From: Archaeoglobales archaeon
Lineage (GTDB): Archaea; Halobacteriota; Archaeoglobi; Archaeoglobales; Archaeoglobaceae
Assembly (NCBI GenBank): GCA_011605865.1
Contig: JAAOZI010000020.1
Span: forward strand, 1 to 64,000
Reading direction: 5' to 3'
DNA: 64,000 nucleotides
Shown here piece by piece: positions 26,817-36,256 of this stretch; the first letter of the stretch is position 1; every line of letters starts with the position of its first letter. The notes under the pieces are model-generated. The model was given only the letters and a program-made list of their open reading frames with translations, did no database searches and was not told the origin of the DNA. The position numbers and the translations under genes are program-made.

Positions 26817-27701
26817 TTATTGCTGTGGGGCTAGCCTGGTCAAAATCTTCTGATCTGTTATAACTCCGACCGGTTCCCCTTTGTCTGTCACAACCAGAAT
26901 TCTAACGTTCTCATCTCTCATTAGTCTAATGGCCTCCCTTATCTTTGTATCCTTTTCAACTAATACTATTTTAGGTCTCATCACTTCCTCAATCTTTGCA
27001 CTTAACTTTCCTTCAGAGATAGCCTTTGCAACATGATCCAGAGTAAATACACCTACAAATTTTCCGTCTTTTTTAACTGGAGCGCAGTATATCTGTTTTT
27101 CTGCTAAAAGCTTTGCTCCTTCAACCACGTTTGCATTAGCGTCAATTGATATTATCGGCGAGCTCATATGCTCTCCTACCGTATCCTTTGGTAGCGCAAC
27201 AATTTTCTCAATGTCTATTATCACTGTATTCGCGGTATCGTCTCTCCCAACTACCTTTCCGGATATTATCAGCTCATTAACCGGAGTTGGACCGAAAGTC
27301 ACCTTGTCCCCAGGAAGTATCTTTTTTATATCCCCTATCAGTCTAACCCTCGCCTGACAGATCTCAGGATGCGAAATAGATGGCAAATTTATTTCCTCCA
27401 CAGAAAGATCTTCCATCATTGTATCGTTGACGATTACGGGGACTAAAACGCTTTCTTCAGGCTTAGTTATCGATAGTAACTCATAAGCTTTGGCAGTTGG
27501 TCTATATCCTCCTTTTGGTCCAGGAACTCCCTCTACAAGTCCCAACGCCCTTAAAGCTTGCATCTGGTTTCTTACCGTCCCTGGATTTCTGTTTATAAGC
27601 TCTGCAATTTCTTCACCTTTTATCGAACTCCCCATTTTCTTTATATACAATGTTATCAAAGCATACAGTATATCCTTTTGAATTTGGGTCAATTCGAGCA
27701 T
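26817..27701 (-). CDS. CBS-pair transcriptional regulator with N-terminal wHTH
   Basis: LTQIQKDILYALI...RNPGTVRNQMQALRALGLVEG HTH; tandem CBS motifs at C-terminus; SD GGAGGTGG before 27701. Confidence 0.8.
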   Translation of the reverse strand: MLELTQIQKDILYALITLYIKKMGSSIKGEEIAELINRNPGTVRNQMQALRALGLVEGVPGPKGGYRPTAKAYELLSITKPEESVLVPVIVNDTMMEDLSVEEINLPSISHPEICQARVRLIGDIKKILPGDKVTFGPTPVNELIISGKVVGRDDTANTVIIDIEKIVALPKDTVGEHMSSPIISIDANANVVEGAKLLAEKQIYCAPVKKDGKFVGVFTLDHVAKAISEGKLSAKIEEVMRPKIVLVEKDTKIREAIRLMRDENVRILVVTDKGEPVGVITDQKILTRLAPQQ

Positions 27702-27811
27702 TTTAACCACCTCCAAATTCTAAATGTTTTGTATTGTGTGTTTAAGATATTTATAATTTACTCTTCACATCATCTAATACAAAAAGCTGTATGGGAATAA
27801 AAATCAAAAAA

Positions 27812-28708
27812 TTAAATTTTATTTCCAACTATTTTTCTTATAACCGCATCTCTCGGAGTTGTTGCTATTTTGGCAACTTTGTTCGGATCATGTCCTTGGC
27901 AAATTGCAAGCAGCTGATTGAAATCAAACACTGGAATTTGGTAGTCTATCATTCCAAGCTTTCTCATTTCGGCTTGCACATTATCCATATGCATCAGACA
28001 AGTTATACAAGAAACTGCTATGCAGTCCGGATCAACTTCATCTTTCATTGCATCAAGCTTCTTTTTAAGGAATTCGAGATTTGCATTTTTATCGTGCTTT
28101 GCAAATCCCCCTGCACCCCCACAGCATTGCATTTCTCTAGAATACCTCGGTACTTCAGCCCCCAAAGCCTCGAGCAGATTTCTAAATACAACCGGATTCT
28201 CTGGATCGTCGAACCCAACTTTTTTGCTTGGTCTAAGCACGTGACAGGGATATTGGAAAAGAACTTTCATCCCTTTGAGTGAGTACTTGAGAGAACTTTT
28301 TATCTTTCCAATCCCTATTACGTTGTGCAGAACGTCTAAAACATGTCTGACATCTGTTTTGCCCTCATATCTGAGTCCGACTTTTGAAAGATATTTTTTA
28401 TTTATTTCTTCAAGCTTACCGTGGATTAGCTTGTACCTTCCTATTTTGAGAACCGAATAGCAACTTCCACACTGAACAACTATATCAGCCCCTTTTTTCT
28501 CCGCATTCGCCAGATTCCAAGCAGAAATCGCCAAACTCGCCTCTTCGTCAACTGAAGGAAAAGTCCCATAGGCCGGACAGCAAGCTGCACCATCAATATC
28601 AAGAATTTCAACTCCCAGCGATTGTAGGGAGAGCCTTATTGCTAGCTCAACGTCCGGACGAATTGCGGGCATGTTACAGCCTAGGAAAAGACAGAACCTC
28701 ATATTCAC
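27812..28708 (-). CDS. hdrB: Heterodisulfide reductase subunit B-like (two CCG domains)
   Basis: FLGC..AACCP..QCGSC and YPCHV..MQCCGG..SCITC: both CCG cysteine sets present. Confidence 0.92.
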   Translation of the reverse strand: MNMRFCLFLGCNMPAIRPDVELAIRLSLQSLGVEILDIDGAACCPAYGTFPSVDEEASLAISAWNLANAEKKGADIVVQCGSCYSVLKIGRYKLIHGKLEEINKKYLSKVGLRYEGKTDVRHVLDVLHNVIGIGKIKSSLKYSLKGMKVLFQYPCHVLRPSKKVGFDDPENPVVFRNLLEALGAEVPRYSREMQCCGGAGGFAKHDKNANLEFLKKKLDAMKDEVDPDCIAVSCITCLMHMDNVQAEMRKLGMIDYQIPVFDFNQLLAICQGHDPNKVAKIATTPRDAVIRKIVGNKI

Positions 28709-29205
28709 TCCTCCCGAAAGATATAGCTATATTTTTTATATACATTTGTCTCCTTTATCATCTCCCTGAACTTTCTCAAGGCTTCTTCGTTGTTTGCTAC
28801 TGTCCTTATCTCCGGCAATCCAAGCTCTTTCCTTATCGGATTCAGAACGTTCTGAGTGTGGCCATGAGAAAATATTTCTCCCAATACAAGCGGAACATAA
28901 GTGTCGTCCTCCTTACATTGCCATCTCCTAACCGCGAGAACGATCTCAAAGGGTTCTGCTTCCCTTGGACACCTCTCTTCACATCCACCGCAGGTAACGC
29001 ACACCCAAGGAGTTTCTTCTTCAAGAAGCTTCTCTCTCAAGCCGAGCTTTATTATATGTATTAGCCTTTTTGCGCTCAAGGGAGTTTCTGAGAGACCGGT
29101 TGGACAATCAGCTATGCAAGTACCACACTGGTAACATTTCAAGAGATCGTGCCCCCCAAGCTCGATGATTTCCTTAATCAGTTCAGGATCTCTTCCCTCA
29201 ATCAT
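28705..29205 (-). CDS. hdrC: Heterodisulfide reductase subunit C-like
   Basis: CYQCGTCIADCP and CVTCGGCEERCP 4Fe-4S motifs. Confidence 0.9.
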   Translation of the reverse strand: MIEGRDPELIKEIIELGGHDLLKCYQCGTCIADCPTGLSETPLSAKRLIHIIKLGLREKLLEEETPWVCVTCGGCEERCPREAEPFEIVLAVRRWQCKEDDTYVPLVLGEIFSHGHTQNVLNPIRKELGLPEIRTVANNEEALRKFREMIKETNVYKKYSYIFREE

Positions 29206-29214
29206 GAAACCACC

Positions 29215-30039
29215 TCAAATCTTCTCAAGCATCGAAGAGAGTTCCGCATAACTAAATACTGGCCCGTCCCTGCATACATAGTAGCTTTCAATTCTGCACT
29301 TCCCACATTTTCCGATTCCGCACTTCATCCTTCTTTCCAAAGTCGTGTAAATCTGGTCTTCCTTAAAACCAAGCTCTTTCAGAACATTAAGTGTGATCTT
29401 GATCATTATAGGGGGACCGCAAGTTATTGCAATGGTGTTTTTGGCCTCTGGCTTTATTCTCTTGACGTTGTCAGGAACGAAGCCAACAAAATACTTCCAA
29501 CCCGGTTCCGGGTTGTCAATGGATAGGTGAACATTATAACCTTCCTCTATCAGCTTAAATAGTTCTTCTCTGTAAACTAGATCCCTGGAACTTCTCGCCC
29601 CGTAAATTATCGTGAGGTCACCGTAATCATTTTCTTTATCAATCACATACTGGTAGATTGCTCTCAACGGTGTTTGGCCTATTCCTCCGCCTATCGTCAA
29701 TATGTTCATGCCCTTCCACTCATCTAGAGGGAAAGGTCTTCCCAGCGGACCTCGAATTCCGACTAAGTCTCCAACTTTCATTTCATGCAACTTAGCTGTC
29801 ACCTTTCCAGTTTTGAGTACGCTGAACTCTAGATCTGGTCTTGTCGGTGAATTTGCAATCGTAAACCAGCTTTCTCCCTTTCCAAAAATCGATACCAAGC
29901 AACCTTGCCCAGATTTATAATCAAATCTCTCCCTGTCTACAAGCTTCATTTTGAACGTCTTTATCGGCCTCGGTCCCCTCACCTCGTCCCTTATCTCAAC
30001 TATTTGTGCCTTATATGGTACATATGGATTCTGCATCAT
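29215..30039 (-). CDS. FAD/NAD(P)-binding oxidoreductase subunit (FlxA / sulfhydrogenase gamma-like)
   Basis: Ferredoxin reductase-like fold; GGGIGQTPLRAI; C-terminal MKCGIGKCGKC...YVC 2Fe-2S motif. Confidence 0.82.
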   Translation of the reverse strand: MMQNPYVPYKAQIVEIRDEVRGPRPIKTFKMKLVDRERFDYKSGQGCLVSIFGKGESWFTIANSPTRPDLEFSVLKTGKVTAKLHEMKVGDLVGIRGPLGRPFPLDEWKGMNILTIGGGIGQTPLRAIYQYVIDKENDYGDLTIIYGARSSRDLVYREELFKLIEEGYNVHLSIDNPEPGWKYFVGFVPDNVKRIKPEAKNTIAITCGPPIMIKITLNVLKELGFKEDQIYTTLERRMKCGIGKCGKCRIESYYVCRDGPVFSYAELSSMLEKI

Positions 30040-31005
30040 CTCACCCCTGAAATCACGCTAACGATGTCTATTCCAGCCGGACAAAAATCGATGCACCTCC
30101 CGCAACCTACGCAGTAGTAATCCCCCTTTCTAAGCGCGTAGTAGAACTTGTCGTAGAATCTGTTCCTCAACCTTTGCCATTTTTCCGCTCTTGGGTTGTG
30201 GCTAGAACTTTCAAGTGTATGCAACGGGAATTGACAGCTGTCCCAAGCCCTTATTCTAACCCCCTTCTTTTCTCCCTCGTCATAAATGTCAAAACAGAAA
30301 CAAGTCGGACAAAGATACGTGCAAACGCCACACGACTTGCAGTTTACAGCAACTTCTTTCCAGTAAGAGCTTTCAAAACTTTTCTTAAGCTTTTCAACAT
30401 CAATCTCAATTTTTCTCATTTCAAGTGTTTCTCTTTCAAAGTTCTGCCTCAGTCTAGCTTCCTCTTCGCCCTCATTTCTTAGGTTAAATTCAGATAGAAA
30501 ATCCTTCCCGGCATCGCTGTACGCGTTTACAAAAGTTTTTCCTCCAATTCTAGAGAATACTACATCAGCTTCCGGTTTTCTGGGATTTATCCCAAAGCTT
30601 TGGCAGAAACAGTTTATTCCCGGTTCTTCACAGGTAATTGCCACGGTCAACAACTTCTCCCTTCTGCTCTTGTAATATGGATCGACAAAACCCTCCAGAA
30701 AGTGCTCGTCAAGCAGTTTTATCGCCTTTGCATCGCAAGCCTTTATTCCAACGATTGCAATTCTAGTTTCCTCAAAAGGTATCTCGTCTATCCAGGAAGA
30801 ATACTTTATCAGTACCTCATTCTCAGGAAAAACTGCTATTTTTGCGGAATTCCTTGGTAGTATATAACCGAAGTCCGCTTCTTCAGCAGACTTCACTTCC
30901 CTAAAGAGATGAAAGTCTCCCAACTTCACGGGAGCAAAAACCTTGTAGCCCCGCGCTAAAAGATTTGAAATCGCATCTTTGAGAAAATCTCCCTCGTAGA
31001 TCATT
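30036..31005 (-). CDS. 4Fe-4S protein, sulfhydrogenase beta/FlxB-like
   Basis: CKSCGVCTYLCPTCFC and CVGCGRCIDFCP; start read as the internal Met MIYEGDF. Confidence 0.75.
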
Positions 31006-31959
31006 TTAATCACCCAACATATCAAGCTTTGAGAAGAATGGGATGTCCTCATTAAGATCGTAACCAAATACTTCTTTTACAACCTTCTCTAATTTCCTCT
31101 CAAGCTTCCTCAAAGGCAGTTCCATAGGACACGCCCTCTCGCATTCCCCACAACCCGAACACCTTCCAGCATGATGAAGGACGCGAATTATATGATAAAT
31201 CGCATTATCTTTCGCGTTAACAGTCTTTCCCAGCAATCTTGGATAGCTCGCCTTATCTTCAGCCGTGCTCATCGGTGATATTGCCAGATTTGACGGATCC
31301 ACAATGCATTCCTCGCAGTAGCAAAGAGGACATACACTTCTGCAAGCGTGACATCTTATGCACCTTTCAAACTGAGAAATCCAATATTCCCACCTTTCTT
31401 CTCTGCTCATTTTTTCCAACTTCTCCAAGTCGCTGAAATCTTTCCTACCTTCTCTAGCTTCCCCTATGAGCACATCGTAAATGACCGGCGTGGGATGTTC
31501 ACAGTAAAGACAGTTTTCTTCAATTACTTCCGCAAAGGGTATTCTTTTCTCTCCATTTCTCATCTTGAGAACGACTTCTTCTCCTTCTAACCTGACTTCT
31601 CTTATTTCGCTGAGCTTTTCAATCTTCGAAAGCTTTCTGTAATCGATAACTCCTCTGCAGGAAATACCAACAATAAAAAGATTTTCTCTCTTCAGCTTTC
31701 CTTCCTTTATCAGCTGTCTTATTGCCATCGCATCGCAACCCTTGGCCACTACAGCAACTTTTCCATTCAATTGCATCAAGAGCTTTGCAGGATTGTTAAC
31801 CGAGAGAGGTGAAAATGTAACCTTATCAATGTCTTTCTGACTGAGCACCGCAAGAACTTCTCTTGGCTCATTCTCTTTCTTTACAAAGGCAACTATCCTT
31901 TCCGCACCAGACTTTTTCAGCTCTTCTCTAATCTTTTCAACTTCATTCATTCTTTCCAC
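31006..31959 (-). CDS. 4Fe-4S protein, F420-hydrogenase beta-like/FlxC-like
   Basis: CIRCHACRSVCPLCYC and CSGCGECERACP; CDAMAIRQLI. Confidence 0.75.
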   Translation of the reverse strand: MERMNEVEKIREELKKSGAERIVAFVKKENEPREVLAVLSQKDIDKVTFSPLSVNNPAKLLMQLNGKVAVVAKGCDAMAIRQLIKEGKLKRENLFIVGISCRGVIDYRKLSKIEKLSEIREVRLEGEEVVLKMRNGEKRIPFAEVIEENCLYCEHPTPVIYDVLIGEAREGRKDFSDLEKLEKMSREERWEYWISQFERCIRCHACRSVCPLCYCEECIVDPSNLAISPMSTAEDKASYPRLLGKTVNAKDNAIYHIIRVLHHAGRCSGCGECERACPMELPLRKLERKLEKVVKEVFGYDLNEDIPFFSKLDMLGD

Positions 31960-32351
31960 CTCAGCTTTTCCTGTTCACCAAGATTCTCAACAACATTCTT
32001 GAAAGCAGCCATTTCTTCAGCAAACTTTTTTCCTTCCGATGCAGATGCCCAGAGAAGTTTCAGGCGCTCGTCTTCAAAACCTATAAAGTTCAAAAGTTCT
32101 TTGAGCAATATGTATCTCTTCTTCGCATAGTAATTTCCCACCATGTAATGGCAGTCTCCAGGATGACAGCCTGCAATAACCACTCCGTCGGCTCCCTGTC
32201 TAAAGGCTCTAAGAATCCATGCAGGGTTCACCATACCCGAGCACATTACTCTAATTATCTTCACGTCTTCCGGATACTTCAGCCTGCTAACCCCGGCCAA
32301 ATCGGCTCCAGCATAACTACACCAATTGCACGCAAACACAACTATCTTCAT
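31947..32351 (-). CDS. mvhD: MvhD/FlxD-like iron-sulfur subunit
   Basis: FACNWCSYAGADLAG; VRVMCSGMV-type; GCHPGDCHY. Confidence 0.92.
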   Translation of the reverse strand: MKIVVFACNWCSYAGADLAGVSRLKYPEDVKIIRVMCSGMVNPAWILRAFRQGADGVVIAGCHPGDCHYMVGNYYAKKRYILLKELLNFIGFEDERLKLLWASASEGKKFAEEMAAFKNVVENLGEQEKLRWKE

Positions 32352-35329
32352 GCGCTCACCTCAAGCAAGCCGTCCAATGCAGATTTGATTTGATCGAAAG
32401 TGAAGCCCTTAACAACTATTGCCCCTTTGGGACAGGAAGCGCTGCAGATTCCACAACCGAGACAGATAGCTTTCTTTACAGAAGCTTTCAATTCAACTCC
32501 TGTTCTCGTTTTGAACTCGGCTATTTCAATTGCACTGACAGGGCAGGCCTTAACACATATTCCGCATGCATCGCATCTCTCCCTCGCAACCTCGGCTTTA
32601 CTCGCGTCCATAATTATCTTGTCCTTTGAGAGCAAAGTCATTGCCCTTGAAACTGCTGCTAAAGCGAGAGATATGGTCTCGGGAATTAACCTAGGGCTGT
32701 GAGCTAGGCCAGCTAGAAATATTCCCTCTGTAGCAAAATCAACTGGGCGAAGCTTTGGATGGGCCTCTAAGAAGAATCCGTTCTGATCCAGCGGGACCTT
32801 TAAAAGTTTCGACAATTCCTTGTTATCCTCGTTCGGGACTGTAGCTGAACTCAGAACTACCAGCTCCGGTTTTGAGATCAGTTTTTCGCCGAGTATTTCA
32901 TCATAAAACTCGACTTCTACCTCATCACCGTTCGTTCTCACAACTGGTGGGTTTTCAGGTGTGTAGTGAACAAATATTACTCCTTCCCTTGAAGCTCTCT
33001 CATAATATTTCTCTAAGAAACCATACGTCCTTATATCTCTGAAAAGAATCAGTACCTCTGCCTCCGGATTTAGCTCCTTTATTTTCAAAGCATTCTTAAT
33101 AGCAGCCTGACAACAGATTCTGCTACAGTAGGGCCTATAATCATTTCTACTCCCAACACACTGAATCATCACAACGCTTTTTGGAACTTCTCCTCTACCA
33201 ATCCTCTCCTCAAGTTCTACTTGGGTTATCACCTTCCTATGTCCATATCCAAACTCCTTTGGCTTGTACTCCCTAGCACCCGTTGCAACTATTATTGCCC
33301 CATGATTTATCTCGACAATACCGTTAGGAGTCTTTATTCTGCTTCTGTAATTTCCAACAAAGCCTTCTACACTCTCAAGGGTTGAGTTTTTGAAAACCTT
33401 TATCCTATCATTTGACTCAACTTCTGCTACTAGCTTTCTAAGCAAATCCTGCGGATTTTTGCCATCAATGGTGTAGTATATGTGCCTCAGATTTCCCCCA
33501 AGCTCAGAGTCCTTCTCAACCAAATAACACTCGATTCCCCTTTTAGCAAGCTCCAGCGCTGCAGTCATTCCAGCAAGTCCACCACCCAAAATCAAAGCTT
33601 TCTTCACAACATTTACCTCCACAAACTGCAGAGGTTCTAAAAGTCTAGCTTTATGCACCCCAGCGCTCAGCAAGCTCTTCGCTTTTTCAGTTGCTCTAGC
33701 TTTATCTCTGTGAACCCAAGAACACTGTTCCCTTATGTTAACAAACTCAAATAAGTAGGGATTCAAACCAGCTTCCATCAGAGTTCTCCTGAAAAGTGGC
33801 TCATGAGTTCTTGGAGTACACGCCGCAACAACGATTCTGTTCAAATTGTAGTCCTTTATAGCCTTCTTTATTCTCTCCTGTGAATCTGCTGAGCACGCAA
33901 ATAACACGTGGTCCGAAAAAACCACTCCATCCAGCGTTTTAGCAAAGTTTGCCAACTCTTCTACATCAACTGTTGATGCGATGTTTATTCCGCAGTGACA
34001 AACAAAAACACCAATTCTTGGCACTTCCCCTATTACATCCCTCTCCGGCGGAAACTCCTTCTTTCCAACCACTGCTCTCTCCTTTTCATAACTCAAAGCT
34101 TTTGCAGCCGAAGCGCTGGCCTGAGCAACGCTTTCTGGGATGTCTTTAGGCTCGCACGCAATTCCGGCAACAAATATGCCCGGCTTTGAAGTTTCAACTG
34201 GACTGAATGAATCCGTTAAAACAAAACCATACTCGTTGAGATTTATGCCAAAAATTTCGGAATATTTCCTAATATCTTCACAAGCTTCAAAACCAACAGA
34301 TAGAACCACAAGATCAAATTCTTCCTCAAAACTCTTTCCATCTCTTTCATATTTAACTATTAGATTTCCATTCTTCTTTTGGAATATTTTTGCAACTCTT
34401 GCCTTATGGTATATCACGCCGTATTCTTCCTTTGCCCTGTTGGCATATTCCTCGAAACCTTTTCCAAAAGTTCTCACGTCCATTGCAAAGATGTGAATCT
34501 CAGCATCAGGAATGTGTTCTTTTGCTATTATTGCATGCTTTGTTGCATATGTGCAACATACCGAAGAGCAGTAGGGGTTCGTTTTTGCATCCCTTGAACC
34601 TACACACTGAAGTATCGCTATTTTCTTAGGCACTTTGCCATCGCTCCTAAACACGTGACCTTCATATGGCCCAGTAGCTGAAAGAAGGCGCTCAAACTGA
34701 ATGCTCGTTATTACATTTGGATAAATACCATATCCGTATTCTCCCCTTCTCCTTGCATCGAACAGCTTTCCGCCCAAAGCAAGAATTATCGATGACACAT
34801 TCAGTTCAATTATTTCTTCCTTCTGAGTATAATCCACGGCTTTTGCAACACAAACATTCTGACAGATTCCACAACCTACGCATCTAGATCTATCAATTAC
34901 ATATGCTTTGGGAACGGCTTGAGGATAGCGGAGGAAAATTGCGGAACGGTAGCTCATCCCTTCGTTGTACTCATCAATCGCATTCACCGGACAGAGAGTT
35001 GCACAAACACCACAGCCTGTGCATTTAGAGCGATCCACATAAGTCGGATTTCTCCTTATTTTTACTCTGAAATTCCCAGCCTCGCCCTCAACTGCAACAA
35101 TCTCGGCATTACTTATTATTTCTATATTTTCATGTCTAGCGACTTCGTTTAATTTCGGTGAAAGTATGCACATCGAACAGTCGTTTGTCGGAAAAGTTTT
35201 GTCGAGCTGGCTCATCCTTCCGCCAATAACCGGTAGTTTTTCAACAAGATATACTTTTAACCCAGAATCTGCAAGGTCCAAACTCGCTTGAATACCCGCA
35301 ATACCTCCTCCAACTATCAAAACGCTCAT
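32348..35329 (-). CDS. hdrA: Fused double HdrA-like flavoprotein (993 aa)
   Basis: Two GGGxAG FAD motifs (N-terminus and middle), FPTNDCSMCILSPK, internal VFVCHCGINI, four CxxCxxCxxxCP-type motifs. Confidence 0.92.
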   Translation of the reverse strand: MSVLIVGGGIAGIQASLDLADSGLKVYLVEKLPVIGGRMSQLDKTFPTNDCSMCILSPKLNEVARHENIEIISNAEIVAVEGEAGNFRVKIRRNPTYVDRSKCTGCGVCATLCPVNAIDEYNEGMSYRSAIFLRYPQAVPKAYVIDRSRCVGCGICQNVCVAKAVDYTQKEEIIELNVSSIILALGGKLFDARRRGEYGYGIYPNVITSIQFERLLSATGPYEGHVFRSDGKVPKKIAILQCVGSRDAKTNPYCSSVCCTYATKHAIIAKEHIPDAEIHIFAMDVRTFGKGFEEYANRAKEEYGVIYHKARVAKIFQKKNGNLIVKYERDGKSFEEEFDLVVLSVGFEACEDIRKYSEIFGINLNEYGFVLTDSFSPVETSKPGIFVAGIACEPKDIPESVAQASASAAKALSYEKERAVVGKKEFPPERDVIGEVPRIGVFVCHCGINIASTVDVEELANFAKTLDGVVFSDHVLFACSADSQERIKKAIKDYNLNRIVVAACTPRTHEPLFRRTLMEAGLNPYLFEFVNIREQCSWVHRDKARATEKAKSLLSAGVHKARLLEPLQFVEVNVVKKALILGGGLAGMTAALELAKRGIECYLVEKDSELGGNLRHIYYTIDGKNPQDLLRKLVAEVESNDRIKVFKNSTLESVEGFVGNYRSRIKTPNGIVEINHGAIIVATGAREYKPKEFGYGHRKVITQVELEERIGRGEVPKSVVMIQCVGSRNDYRPYCSRICCQAAIKNALKIKELNPEAEVLILFRDIRTYGFLEKYYERASREGVIFVHYTPENPPVVRTNGDEVEVEFYDEILGEKLISKPELVVLSSATVPNEDNKELSKLLKVPLDQNGFFLEAHPKLRPVDFATEGIFLAGLAHSPRLIPETISLALAAVSRAMTLLSKDKIIMDASKAEVARERCDACGICVKACPVSAIEIAEFKTRTGVELKASVKKAICLGCGICSASCPKGAIVVKGFTFDQIKSALDGLLEVSA

Positions 35330-36153
35330 TTCACCACCCTAATAGTAAGTTCATCTTCTCCAAGTATTTCGACTAAACCCCTCCTTCTCATCTCAACAAT
35401 TGTGGAGACAATTTCACTCTTCTCCATTCCAGATTTTTCAGCGATTTCCGAGACTTTTGCCTCTTTATCGACGCTTTTCAAAATCTTCGCCATATTTATT
35501 GCAGTTTCTATTGCATCAGAAAGAATTCGTTCGTATTTTTCGGTGCTGATTTTTTCCCCATAAACGTTTCCAACCTCTGTTATGGTTCTCATCTTTGACA
35601 CTAATGCTCTAACGTTTCTATCTCTAGCAACGGCCTTTAAAAGTTCGGCTTTTTCTGAGCTTACAGGTCCAAAATTCCTAGCTTCTTCGTTGAAAGCTAT
35701 TCGCTCTTTTTCAAGTCCCAACTTACTAAGGGCTATTTGCATTGCCTTTATCTTGCTTCTTGCCTCAAATGCTCCCGGGCTGTTTCTACAATCATTTTCG
35801 CAGCTCAAAACGGCTACACTTCCATGCCTAGCTATCGCCTCTGCCAAATGAATCATGTCCAATCTCGAAATACAAAGCAATGTCACCCCCTCCTTGCTCT
35901 TCCTCCTGCATGAGATAAGATTGGCAGTGCTGATTTCCTCAATTATTGCTTCATCTCTGAATTTCGTTGCAAACATCGAAATGGCACTCGTAATACAACT
36001 TCCTGCACAGAGTCCGCAAACTTTGCATGTCCCAGTTACTTGCGGATAACCATTAACCATCTCAATTGCTTTATGCGGGCAAAGCGAAACACATATGCCG
36101 CAACTCAGACATTTTTTATAATCTATTATTATAGTCCTCTTCTGATCTTGCAT
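35326..36153 (-). CDS. Fusion: 2[4Fe-4S] ferredoxin + MvhD-like domain + C-terminal winged helix
   Basis: CLSCGICVSLCP / CKVCGLCAGSC; MvhD-like VAVLSCENDCRNSPGAFEARSKIKAMQIALSKLGLEKERI; C-terminal VSEIAEKSGMEKSEIVSTIVEMRRRGLVEI HTH. Confidence 0.75.
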   Translation of the reverse strand: MQDQKRTIIIDYKKCLSCGICVSLCPHKAIEMVNGYPQVTGTCKVCGLCAGSCITSAISMFATKFRDEAIIEEISTANLISCRRKSKEGVTLLCISRLDMIHLAEAIARHGSVAVLSCENDCRNSPGAFEARSKIKAMQIALSKLGLEKERIAFNEEARNFGPVSSEKAELLKAVARDRNVRALVSKMRTITEVGNVYGEKISTEKYERILSDAIETAINMAKILKSVDKEAKVSEIAEKSGMEKSEIVSTIVEMRRRGLVEILGEDELTIRVVK

Positions 36154-36256
36154 GAATCGGAAAATGCGTCTGGCTTATAAAACTTTGGGATTTAGACAAT
36201 TTCCAAACCGCGAAAAACTAATATCAATCAATTCAATTGTGCGGAAGGGATCTTTG

